The notes under the pieces are model-generated. The model worked only from the letters and a program-made list of their open reading frames with translations, was not told the origin of the DNA and ran no database searches. The position numbers and the translations under genes are program-made. Positions 37,330 to 45,504 of a DNA stretch of 64,000 bases are shown one piece after another; positions within the stretch are counted from its first letter, which is position 1, and each line of letters starts with the position of its first letter. The DNA is from an uncultured Bacillaceae bacterium (GTDB taxonomy: Bacteria; Bacillota; Bacilli; Bacillales; Bacillaceae_L), in NCBI GenBank assembly GCA_947497585.1, contig CANMHG010000008.1, positions 62,001 through 126,000 on the forward strand, given 5' to 3'.

Positions 37330-37358
37330 AAGATAGTTGAATAAATTTTGAAAGTCAA
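37330..37358 (-). promoter_or_regulatory. Sigma-A promoter of the GH13/CBM34 gene
   Basis: On the minus strand, TTGACT (37358-37353), a 17-bp spacer, and TATCTT (37335-37330). Confidence 0.65.
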
Positions 37359-37409
37359 TTAATAATAAATATGTCACTATTTTGTTGAAATGTACATAGT
37401 AAAAAAGGG

Positions 37410-37437
37410 TTGTCAAAATGAATTTAAGTTGTATAAT
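37410..37437 (+). promoter_or_regulatory. Sigma-A promoter of the malE operon
   Basis: TTGTCA (37410-37415), a 16-bp spacer, and a perfect TATAAT (37432-37437), about 110 bp before the malE start codon. Confidence 0.75.
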
Positions 37438-37450
37438 TAGGTTTAGTGGT

Positions 37451-37498
37451 GCAATCGTTTTCACACTATGAAAGCGCTATTAAGTGCAAACGGTTGTT
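37451..37498 (+). promoter_or_regulatory. Operator cluster after the malE promoter (cre and LacI-type sites)
   Basis: Just downstream of the predicted start point lie GCAATCGTTTTC (37451-37462), TGAAAGCGCTATTA (37469-37482; one mismatch to the CcpA cre consensus TGWAARCGYTWNCW) and GCAAACGGTTGT (37486-37497). Together they suggest carbon catabolite repression plus repression by the local LacI-type regulator. Assignment of each site to a protein is inferred. Confidence 0.6.
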
Positions 37499-37548
37499 CA
37501 GAAAAAAGTAAACACATACTAAACAAAAACACTAGGAGGGGTCAAAAA

Positions 37549-38823
37549 ATGAAGAAGTACTTATCATTATTTATGGTTATGGTTCTTACACTTGGAATGC
37601 TAGCAGCTTGTGGACCACAACGTGATGCACAGGAAGAGCCTGCTGATCAAGGCGGAGACGATGCTACTGAAGAGGTAGCAAAACCAGAAAAATTAAAAAT
37701 GTGGGTAAATGATGAAGATAAGCAAAAAAATGCAATTGCTGAGATGGTTAAATCATTTACTGAAGAAACAGGTATTCAAGTTGAAGTAACACCAATTAGC
37801 ATGTTAGATCAAGTTAAAAACTTAGCATTAGACGCACCAGCTGGTAAAGGTCCTGACCTTTTCTTCCAACCACATGACCGTATTGGTGACATCGTAACTC
37901 AAGGTTTAGCTGAACCTCTTACATTAGACAATACAGGTGACTATAGTGAAACTGCAATTGATGCTGTAACTTTTGATGGAGATATCTATGGAGTACCTCA
38001 AGTTGTTGAAACTTACGGTGTATTTTATAACAAAGATTTAACTCCAAAAGCTCCAGAAACAATGGAAGAGTTAATGGCAATTGCTGCTGAGCAAACAAAT
38101 CAAGCTGAAGAGAAGTATGGTTTCCTAATGGAAGCAGCTAACTTCTACTTTGTATATCCTTTCTTTGCTGGATACGGTGGTTATGTATTTAATAAAGAAA
38201 ATGGAGCATATGATGCTGCAGATATCGGTTTAGATAATGAAGGTGCAGTAAAAGGTGGAGAACTAATTCAATCTTGGTTTACAAATGGATACATCCCTAA
38301 AGAAATCACGGGAGATATCATGAATGGTTTATTTACTGGTGGTAAAGTTGCTACTGTTATTACAGGTCCATGGAACATTGCTCCATACCGTGATGCTTTA
38401 GGCGACAAACTTGCAACTGCTCCACTTCCACTATTAGAAAACGGTGAGCATCCGAAATCATTTGTAGGTGTAAAATCATGGATGGTTTCTTCTTACTCAG
38501 AAAACATTGAATGGGCTACAAAGTTAGCACAACACTTAACAAACACAGAAAACTCTATGTACTACTATGAAAATGCTGGTGAAATGCCTGCAAACCAAGC
38601 AGCTTTAACAGATGAAAAAATTACTGGTGACCCATTAATGAGTGGATTTGCAGCGCAAATTGCACATGGTGAGCCAATGCCAAGTATTCCTCAAATGCAA
38701 CAAGTTTGGGAGCCAATGGGTAATGCACTTCAGTTCATTGCTAATGGCGACAATGTACAAGAAGTATTAGAGGAAGCTGTTCAAACAATTAAAGATAATA
38801 TCGCTGCAAGCGGAGCAAAATAA
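37549..38823 (+). CDS. malE: Maltodextrin ABC transporter substrate-binding lipoprotein
   Basis: 424 residues. A lipoprotein signal peptide ends at LAAC, with Cys at about residue 21, followed by an acidic Glu/Asp-rich linker and a family 1 solute-binding fold (LKMWVNDEDKQKNAIAEMVK; GPDLFFQPHDRIG; VEVTPISML). Start is ATG 37549 behind AGGAGGGG; a longer reading through the operators is rejected. It delivers maltose/maltodextrin to MalFG. No ATPase gene is in the operon, so a shared MsmX-type ATPase encoded elsewhere is expected, as in B. subtilis. Confidence 0.92.
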   Translation: MKKYLSLFMVMVLTLGMLAACGPQRDAQEEPADQGGDDATEEVAKPEKLKMWVNDEDKQKNAIAEMVKSFTEETGIQVEVTPISMLDQVKNLALDAPAGKGPDLFFQPHDRIGDIVTQGLAEPLTLDNTGDYSETAIDAVTFDGDIYGVPQVVETYGVFYNKDLTPKAPETMEELMAIAAEQTNQAEEKYGFLMEAANFYFVYPFFAGYGGYVFNKENGAYDAADIGLDNEGAVKGGELIQSWFTNGYIPKEITGDIMNGLFTGGKVATVITGPWNIAPYRDALGDKLATAPLPLLENGEHPKSFVGVKSWMVSSYSENIEWATKLAQHLTNTENSMYYYENAGEMPANQAALTDEKITGDPLMSGFAAQIAHGEPMPSIPQMQQVWEPMGNALQFIANGDNVQEVLEEAVQTIKDNIAASGAK

Positions 38824-38895
38824 TACTAAAATGATTTAGGTGGGTAGAGAGGGAACTTTCTATCCACCATTATTCATTAATCAGGAGGATTAACT

Positions 38896-40185
38896 ATGTC
38901 TGATCAAATAGTTAAACGTAAAGGACATAATCCTAAAGTAGCAATGGTACTGTCTATCCTGTTTGCAGGATTAGGACAGCTTTATAACCGCAGAATACTT
39001 AAAGGTATCGTTTTTCTAATCATTCAAGCTGCTTTTCTAATAACGTTTTATAACTTTATAAACATTGGGCTCTGGGGAATTGTTACTCTTGGAGAAATAC
39101 CTAAGATAGATCATTCTATTTTCTTATTAATACAAGGTCTTGTTTCCATAATCATAGTTGCTTTCGCACTTGCTCTCTATTTCTTTAACATAGTTGATGC
39201 AAAAAGGGATGCAATAAAATTACAGGAAGGTGCTAAGATTCCGACAGTAACAGAAGCATTTAAAAATGCTTGGGACGTTGGATTTCCATATATCTTAGTT
39301 ATGCCAGGTCTTGTACTTCTAATATTCATCGTAGTACTACCATTACTATTTATGGTTTCGTTAGCCTTCACTGATTACAACCTATACAATTCACCCCCAA
39401 GAAATTTATTAAACTGGGTAGGTTTTGATAACTTTGTAAACCTAGTTTCAGTTGATATTTGGCAGTCTACATTCTTTAGCGTATTTTCTTGGACAATTGT
39501 GTGGACTGTAGTAGCAACAACAGGTCAAATTGTCCTAGGACTGTTTTTAGCATTACTTGTGAATGATTCACGTATCAAGTTCAAAAGATTTATTCGAACT
39601 TTCTTAATTTTACCTTGGGCGGTACCAGCATTTGTAACGATTCTTGTATTTGCTGCAATGTTCAATGATAAATTCGGGGCTATTAACAAAGATATACTTA
39701 GTCAAATAGGAGTTATGATTCCTTGGATGACAGACCCATTCTGGGCAAAAATAGCTTTAATTATGATTCAAACATGGTTAGGGTTCCCATTTGTGTTTGC
39801 ACTCTTTACTGGTGTCCTTCAGAGTATCTCTAAGGACTGGTATGAAGCGGCTGATGTTGATGGAGGGACAAGATTTCAAAAGTTCCGTCACATCACGTTA
39901 CCTCACGTACTATATGCAACTGCACCATTATTAATTATGCAATATGCAGGTAACTTCAATAACTTTAATATTATCTACTTATTTAACGATGGTGGACCTG
40001 CTGTTCGTGGACAAAATGCAGGCGGGACAGACATTCTAATTTCGTGGGTTTATGATTTAACGTTTACAACGAACAATTATAATATGGCTGCTGCCATCTC
40101 GATCATTATTGGATTACTAGTAAGTGGATTTGCTTTCTATCAATTCCGCCGTACTCGTTCCTTTAAAGAGGAGGGGAATATTTAA
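38896..40185 (+). CDS. malF: Maltodextrin ABC transporter permease MalF/MdxF
   Basis: 429 residues. The N-terminal ~115 residues carry extra membrane segments (AMVLSILFAGLGQLYNRRI), usual for the Bacillus MdxF type, followed by the MetI-like permease domain. The EAA loop, which contacts the ATPase, reads EAADVDGGTRFQKFRHITLP. ATG 38896 follows AGGAGG. Its last base overlaps the first of malG. Confidence 0.92.
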   Translation: MSDQIVKRKGHNPKVAMVLSILFAGLGQLYNRRILKGIVFLIIQAAFLITFYNFINIGLWGIVTLGEIPKIDHSIFLLIQGLVSIIIVAFALALYFFNIVDAKRDAIKLQEGAKIPTVTEAFKNAWDVGFPYILVMPGLVLLIFIVVLPLLFMVSLAFTDYNLYNSPPRNLLNWVGFDNFVNLVSVDIWQSTFFSVFSWTIVWTVVATTGQIVLGLFLALLVNDSRIKFKRFIRTFLILPWAVPAFVTILVFAAMFNDKFGAINKDILSQIGVMIPWMTDPFWAKIALIMIQTWLGFPFVFALFTGVLQSISKDWYEAADVDGGTRFQKFRHITLPHVLYATAPLLIMQYAGNFNNFNIIYLFNDGGPAVRGQNAGGTDILISWVYDLTFTTNNYNMAAAISIIIGLLVSGFAFYQFRRTRSFKEEGNI

Positions 40186-41027
40186 TGAATGCAAAACTCA
40201 AATCCAAAATAGAGGTTACCTTAATCTATCTATTTGTTTTATTTATGTTTGTAATCATAGCATATCCGTTACTTTGGACGATTTCCATGTCATTAAATCC
40301 TGGTACGAGTCTTTACTCAGCTTCGATTATTCCAGAGCGAATTACTTTTGAGCATTATAAATGGTTATTCTTTGATCCAAGTAGTGACTATTTAACTTGG
40401 TACAAAAATAGTATCTTCGTTGCTATTATTAACTCTGTTGTTTCAGTGTTTATTACTGCATTAATAGCTTATGCGTTCTCTAGATATCGCTTTGTTGGAA
40501 GAAAATATGGACTATATGCGTTCTTAATATTACAGATGTTCCCTTCTCTAATGGCGATGGTAGCATTATACATTTTGTTAAACATGCTTGGACTACTAAA
40601 CACTTTATGGGGATTAATTTTAATTTACGTGGGTGGTCAAATTCCGTTTAATGCTTGGTTAGTAAAAGGATATTTTGATACAATTCCAAAAGAACTAGAT
40701 GAAGCTGCTAGAATGGATGGAGCAGGACATTTTGGAGTTTTCTTCAAAATTATGCTTCCACTAGCTAAACCAATTCTTGCAGTAGTAGCGTTGTTTAACT
40801 TTATGGCACCATTTACAGACTATCTTTTACCGAGTATCGTAATTCGTGACCCAGAAAAGTTCACGTTAGCACTTGGATTGTTTAACTTTATTAATGATAA
40901 ATTCTCAAATAACTTTACAGTGTTTGCAGCTGGATCTATATTGATTGCTTTACCAATTGCATTAGTTTTCTTATTCCTACAAAAATATTTGATTTCAGGT
41001 TTGACTGCAGGTGGTACAAAAGGCTAA
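40185..41027 (+). CDS. malG: Maltodextrin ABC transporter permease MalG/MdxG
   Basis: 280 residues, six membrane segments, with EAA motif ELDEAARMDGAGHFGVFFKI and C-terminal SGLTAGGTKG, the usual end of MalG proteins. Start is ATG 40185, overlapping the malF stop by one base, behind GAGGAGGGG. Confidence 0.93.
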   Translation: MNAKLKSKIEVTLIYLFVLFMFVIIAYPLLWTISMSLNPGTSLYSASIIPERITFEHYKWLFFDPSSDYLTWYKNSIFVAIINSVVSVFITALIAYAFSRYRFVGRKYGLYAFLILQMFPSLMAMVALYILLNMLGLLNTLWGLILIYVGGQIPFNAWLVKGYFDTIPKELDEAARMDGAGHFGVFFKIMLPLAKPILAVVALFNFMAPFTDYLLPSIVIRDPEKFTLALGLFNFINDKFSNNFTVFAAGSILIALPIALVFLFLQKYLISGLTAGGTKG

Positions 41028-41067
41028 TCTTATAGGCGTAGTAGTTTTTATGTAAGGAGGAGCGGAG

Positions 41068-42600
41068 ATGGGTAAACGAGTGATTTCACTGTTTCTAATT
41101 CCGTTTCTTCTTTTTTGCGCCTTGCCCGTCCAAGCCGTAGAAAAAGAAGAACGTAGTTGGCAGGAAGAAATGATGTATTTTATTATGGTGGACCGTTTTA
41201 GTAACGGTGACCCTTCAAATGATTATGAGGTAGACCACAATGATCCAAAAGCATATCATGGTGGAGATATTAAAGGAATTACACAAAAGCTAGATTATAT
41301 TAAGGACATGGGATTTACGTCCATCTGGTTAACCCCTATATTTAAAAATGAACCAAAGGGGTATCACGGATATTGGATTGAAGATTTCTACGAGGTAGAA
41401 GAACATTTTGGTACATTAGATGATTTTAAAGAACTTGTTAATGAAGCACACAAAAGGGATATGAAGGTTATCCTTGATTTTGTAGTTAATCATACAGGCT
41501 ATCAGCATCCGTGGATAAATGATCCTACCAAAAAAGATTGGTTCCATGAGAAAAAGGGAATTTCAAATTGGAATAATCAAGAACAAGTTGAAAACAGAGA
41601 ACTCTTTGGATTACCTGATTTAGCTCAAGAAAATCCTGAAACAAAAGAGTATTTGTTGGAAGTTGCTAAATGGTGGATTGAAGAGACGAATATTGATGGA
41701 TATAGATTAGATACTGTTCGTCATGTACCCAAATGGTTTTGGGAAGAGTTTTCAACCGAAGTAAAGTCAGTTAAAGAGGATTTCTTTCTTCTTGGTGAAG
41801 TTTGGCATGATGATCCTAAGTATGTAGCCGATTATACAAAGACAGGAATAGACTCTTTCGTGGATTATCCTTTCTTTAATGAAGCTGCAAGAGCATTTAG
41901 TTCGCCGAACCAATCATTTGATAGACTTGATACGGTATGGCAAAGAAATGTAAATCTTTATGAAAACCCATACATTTTAGGTAATTTTATCGATAACCAT
42001 GATAATGTAAGATTTACAAGAAGAGCCCTTGAACAGAATGAAAATCCGATTACACGATTAAAACTGGCTCTTTCTTATCTATATACTGCACCAGGAATAC
42101 CTATCGTCTATTACGGAACCGAAATCGCAATGGATGGTGGGGAAGACCCTGATAATAGAAGACTGATGGATTTTCGAACAAAAGATGAGTTGGTTAACTA
42201 TATTGCTCAGCTTAGTAAAGTTCGAAGTGGAAACCCTGCATTGACACATGGTGACTTTGAGTTATTGCATGATAACAATGGAATGGCTGTTTTTAAACGT
42301 ACGTTTGAAGATAACACCGTCATTATAGCGATTAACAACTCAACAGTATCTCAAGAGGCTGTTATTCCAGAAGGTGTTATTGATTCAAATATGAGTTTAA
42401 CAGGCTTGCTTTCAAATGATACCTTTACTGAAGGTGCAAATGGATATGAAATTGTTTTAGATAGGGAAAAAGCAGATGTCTATATTTTGTCAGAAAAACA
42501 AGGAATCTATTTACCTTTCATTATCTTGTTGATTGCAGTTCCACTAGCAACTTTTGCTTTCTTTTGGATAAACAAAAGAGTGCATAGAAACAAGAAGTAG
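41068..42600 (+). CDS. Secreted, membrane-anchored GH13 alpha-amylase
   Basis: 510 residues. A signal peptide (about 1-24, LLFCALPVQA) precedes a GH13 barrel with the four regions DFVVNHTG, GYRLDTVRHV (nucleophile Asp), GEVWHD (Glu) and FIDNHDNVRF (Asp). A C-terminal transmembrane helix (LPFIILLIAVPLATFAFFW) and basic tail NKRVHRNKK follow. The enzyme therefore acts on the outer face of the membrane, cutting starch or dextrins next to MalEFG. It lies 40 bp after malG, with AAGGAGG before the ATG. Confidence 0.93.
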   Translation: MGKRVISLFLIPFLLFCALPVQAVEKEERSWQEEMMYFIMVDRFSNGDPSNDYEVDHNDPKAYHGGDIKGITQKLDYIKDMGFTSIWLTPIFKNEPKGYHGYWIEDFYEVEEHFGTLDDFKELVNEAHKRDMKVILDFVVNHTGYQHPWINDPTKKDWFHEKKGISNWNNQEQVENRELFGLPDLAQENPETKEYLLEVAKWWIEETNIDGYRLDTVRHVPKWFWEEFSTEVKSVKEDFFLLGEVWHDDPKYVADYTKTGIDSFVDYPFFNEAARAFSSPNQSFDRLDTVWQRNVNLYENPYILGNFIDNHDNVRFTRRALEQNENPITRLKLALSYLYTAPGIPIVYYGTEIAMDGGEDPDNRRLMDFRTKDELVNYIAQLSKVRSGNPALTHGDFELLHDNNGMAVFKRTFEDNTVIIAINNSTVSQEAVIPEGVIDSNMSLTGLLSNDTFTEGANGYEIVLDREKADVYILSEKQGIYLPFIILLIAVPLATFAFFWINKRVHRNKK

Positions 42601-42745
42601 ATAAGCCATCAATGTTGCATGCTTACAAGGTGTATACTGGTTTTAAAACTGGAAATAACATTTTGCAAGTAAAACCACTCATTTGTTAGAGATTGTAGTA
42701 AAATAAAGAGAAAATAAGAGCTTGAAGGAGAGGGAGTGGTGTTGG

Positions 42746-43783
42746 ATGACAGTAACGATTAAAGATGTAGCGAAGCTTGCTAATGTTGCTCCATCAACCG
42801 TTTCTAGAGTAATTGCCAACAATCCTCGGATAAGCGACAAAACAAAAGAGCGAGTAAAAGCTGCCATGGAAGAGTTGGGATATCATCCGAACTTTATCGC
42901 AAGGAGCTTAGCTAATAAATCAACTCAATCCATCGGCCTAGTGATGCCGAGTTCTGCAGATAAAGTTTTTCAAAATCCTTTCTTCCCTGAGGTTATTCGT
43001 GGGATTAGTAAAGGTGCACATGAAAAGCAATATTCACTTCATATGTCCACAGGCGAAACAGAAGAAGAAATCTTCGAAGGTCTTGTGCAAATGGTGCAGG
43101 GTGGACGTGTAGATGGAGTCGTTCTATTGTACTCACGTTTTGACGATAAGGTTGTAACCTACTTACGCAAAAGAAACTTTCCTTTTGTTGTAATTGGGAA
43201 GCCATATAAAGATATTGAAGAGATAACTCATGTGGATAATGATAATTATCGGGCCTCTAAGGAGATTACCGAATATCTAATTGAGTTAGGGCATGAAAGA
43301 ATTGCTTTTGTTGGGGGAAATCTTAACTTTGTCGTTACTGTTGATCGCCTCCTAGGGTATGAAAACGCCATTCGTAATGCGGGCTTACCTTATAGAGATG
43401 AATATGTTAGTCATGAAGAATTTTTACAAGAGGGTGGACAAGAAGCCATTACTGAATTACTTTCACTTGAAGAACCTCCAACTGCTCTTGTAGTTGCCGA
43501 TGACTTGATGGCGCTAGGGATATTAGGAAAACTAGCTGAAATGGGCAAGGTTGTGCCTGATGATATATCAGTGATTAGCTTTAACAATGTGCTTTTAACT
43601 GAGATATCTAGACCACCACTTACTTCGGTAGATATTGATATATTCCGATTAGGATATGAAGCAGCTAAAAGTTTAATTCAGATTACTGAAAACCCGAATG
43701 AGTCTGTTAAGCGAATTATTGTTCCGTATAAGGTTGTAAAAAGACATTCATGTTCAGAAGTAGCGAAAGTACCATTATTGTAA
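42746..43783 (+). CDS. malR: LacI-family transcriptional regulator of the maltodextrin genes
   Basis: 345 residues: an N-terminal helix-turn-helix with the LacI signature VTIKDVAKLANVAPSTVSRVIANN (two segments), hinge helix NFIARSLANK, then a periplasmic-binding-like effector domain (QSIGLVMPSS; GGRVDGVVLLYSR; PTALVVADDLMALG). ATG 42746 is preferred, since it starts the HTH as in family members and has GGGAG upstream. Position after the maltodextrin genes and LacI-type palindromes at 37304 and 37486 indicate it represses them until a maltodextrin is bound. Confidence 0.88.
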   Translation: MTVTIKDVAKLANVAPSTVSRVIANNPRISDKTKERVKAAMEELGYHPNFIARSLANKSTQSIGLVMPSSADKVFQNPFFPEVIRGISKGAHEKQYSLHMSTGETEEEIFEGLVQMVQGGRVDGVVLLYSRFDDKVVTYLRKRNFPFVVIGKPYKDIEEITHVDNDNYRASKEITEYLIELGHERIAFVGGNLNFVVTVDRLLGYENAIRNAGLPYRDEYVSHEEFLQEGGQEAITELLSLEEPPTALVVADDLMALGILGKLAEMGKVVPDDISVISFNNVLLTEISRPPLTSVDIDIFRLGYEAAKSLIQITENPNESVKRIIVPYKVVKRHSCSEVAKVPLL

Positions 43784-43787
43784 AGAA

Positions 43788-43825
43788 AGCGAAGTAACAG
43801 ATGAGACTGTTGCTTCGCTTTTTTA
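43788..43825 (+). terminator. Terminator after malR
   Basis: AGCGAAGTAACAG and CTGTTGCTTCGCT pair over 13 positions with one mismatch, followed by TTTTTT. Confidence 0.88.
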
Positions 43826-43842
43826 TTTAGGTCACTCTGAAT

Positions 43843-43979
43843 CTAGTCCGTTCCTTTCCGCTGCAGACACTTGCTTTCCGCGGGGAGGAAGTCGATCTCC
43901 TCGCCGTATCGTCTGCGGGGTCTCGACCTTTCCTCTACTTCCCGCAGGAGTCAAGTGTCTTCCGCTCCAATCCACTCTC
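43843..43979 (-). repeat. GC-rich palindromic repeat, copy D
   Basis: Same family as copy A but reverse orientation: CCGTTCCTTTCCGCTGCAG, CACTTGCTTTCCGCGGGG, CTGCGGGGTCTCG, CCCGCAGGAGTCAAGTG and CTCCAATCCACTC in order. Located between convergent malR and SDR genes. Confidence 0.9.
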
Positions 43980-44012
43980 TCACTTAAAAATAAGTTTACA
44001 GTAAGCTACTAA

Positions 44013-44879
44013 TTATCCATTAACGACTTCTCCGCCATTTACATGGATCATTTGTCCGGTCATATAGGATGCGTCATCGCTTGCAAGGAATACATAGCTT
44101 GGTGCGACTTCTTCTGGTTGTCCGGCACGTTTCATGGGAGTAGTGGTCCCAAATGCTGCGACTTGATCACTAGGGAATGTAGAAGGGATAAGTGGTGTCC
44201 AGATTGGGCCAGGTGCCACTCCATTAACACGAATGCCTTTGCTAGCTAACTGTTGTGATAATGAACGTGTGAAGGTTACGATTGCCCCCTTTGTCGCTGA
44301 ATAGTCAAGTAATTGCTCATTTCCTTTATAAGCGGTTACTGACGCTGTGTTGATAATTGAACTTCCTTGTTTTAGGAAAGGTAGTGCAGCTTTTGTTAAA
44401 TAAAAGAATGAAAATACATTTGTACGAAATGTTTTTTCAAGCTGTGCGGAACTAATGTTAGCCAAACTTTTCTGAGGATGCTGTTCGGCAGCATTATTTA
44501 CAATAATATCAACTTTACCAAATGCATCTATTGTCTGTTTTACAATATCTTTGCAAAATTGTTCATCACCTATATCCCCAGGAATCAATATACATTTTCT
44601 TCCTTCTTGTTCAATTTCAGTTTTAGTTTCGTTCGCATCATTATGTTCATTAAGATACGAAATGACAACATCTGCGCCTTCCTTTGCAAAGTAGATGGCG
44701 ACTGCTTTACCTATCCCACTATCTCCACCCGTAATAATGGCGACCTTATCTTTTAGTTTTCCGCTTCCTTTATAGGTTGGATCTTCGAAAACTGGCTTTG
44801 GCTCCATTTGTGATTCTAAACCTGGTTGTCTATTTTGATGCTGTGGGGGTTGACCATTTCCTTTAGGTTGTTCACTCAC
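44013..44879 (-). CDS. Short-chain dehydrogenase/reductase (YhdF/YhxC-type)
   Basis: 288 residues. A Pro/Gln-rich N-terminal extension of about 45 residues precedes a Rossmann fold with TGGDSGIGKAVA (cofactor), NNAAEQHP, catalytic Ser in NTASVTAYKGNEQ and YSATKGA (Tyr-x-x-x-Lys). The C-terminal end is MTGQMIHVNGGEVVNG. The N-terminal extension and the AAEQHP motif are typical of the general-stress SDR group in Bacillus. Substrate unknown; NADP-dependent aldehyde or sugar reduction is possible. ATG 44879 follows AGGAGG. Confidence 0.9.
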   Translation of the reverse strand: MSEQPKGNGQPPQHQNRQPGLESQMEPKPVFEDPTYKGSGKLKDKVAIITGGDSGIGKAVAIYFAKEGADVVISYLNEHNDANETKTEIEQEGRKCILIPGDIGDEQFCKDIVKQTIDAFGKVDIIVNNAAEQHPQKSLANISSAQLEKTFRTNVFSFFYLTKAALPFLKQGSSIINTASVTAYKGNEQLLDYSATKGAIVTFTRSLSQQLASKGIRVNGVAPGPIWTPLIPSTFPSDQVAAFGTTTPMKRAGQPEEVAPSYVFLASDDASYMTGQMIHVNGGEVVNG

Positions 44880-44959
44880 GATAAATCCTCCTGATAGTAA
44901 AATTAATGGAAAATAGTATTAACTACGTTATATACTTTTCTATAAAAGGGGGATTATAC

Positions 44960-45466
44960 GTGGATTATAAAATTAGACCGGCTATTATAGGAGATGCTTC
45001 ACACATAATAGAACATACAAGAATTGTAATAAAAGAAAGTACGTTTATGTTAACAGCTCCTGAAGAATTTAACCCAACCTTAGAAAAACAAGAGCAATGG
45101 ATTCGAGACCATTTGAGTGACGGCAACTATCTCTTAATTGCAGAAAAAGATGAAAAAATCATTGCTGTATTGGACTTTCATCGTTCCAAGAGATCACGGC
45201 TTTCTCATCTTGGTTACTTTAGTATCAGCATTCAAGAGGCTTATTGTAATATGGGGATCGGTAGGAAGCTTATTGAAGAGTTACTCTCATGGGCTAAGCA
45301 GCGAAATGACCTTGAAAAAGTTTGCTTAGAAGTATTTTCTCATAACGAACGAGCTATCCATCTCTATAAAAAGCTCGGCTTTATTGAAGAAGGAAGAAAA
45401 GTAAAGTTCGTCAAATTCACGGAAGATTTTTATGCAGACGAGATCCTTATGTACCAATTTGTTTAA
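44960..45466 (+). CDS. GNAT-family N-acetyltransferase
   Basis: 168 residues from GTG 44960, seven bases after AAAGGGGG, giving VDYKIRPAIIGDASHIIEH as the N-terminus. Acetyl-CoA binding is shown by the motif A region YCNMGIGRKLIEEL (Q/RxxGxG/A type) and C-terminal NERAIHLYKKLGFIEEGR. Substrate unknown; ribosomal-protein or small-molecule amines are equally possible. A longer reading starting at 44906 lacks a ribosome site. Divergent from the SDR gene. Confidence 0.87.
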   Translation: MDYKIRPAIIGDASHIIEHTRIVIKESTFMLTAPEEFNPTLEKQEQWIRDHLSDGNYLLIAEKDEKIIAVLDFHRSKRSRLSHLGYFSISIQEAYCNMGIGRKLIEELLSWAKQRNDLEKVCLEVFSHNERAIHLYKKLGFIEEGRKVKFVKFTEDFYADEILMYQFV

Positions 45467-45473
45467 ATTAGAA

Positions 45474-45502
45474 AAGCCGCACAAATCGTGTGCGGCTTAA
45501 AC
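45474..45502. terminator. Bidirectional terminator between the GNAT gene and metH
   Basis: AAGCCGCACA, AATC loop and TGTGCGGCTT: a 10-bp near-perfect stem between convergent genes, flanked by A and T bases. Confidence 0.88.
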
Positions 45503-45504
45503 AG

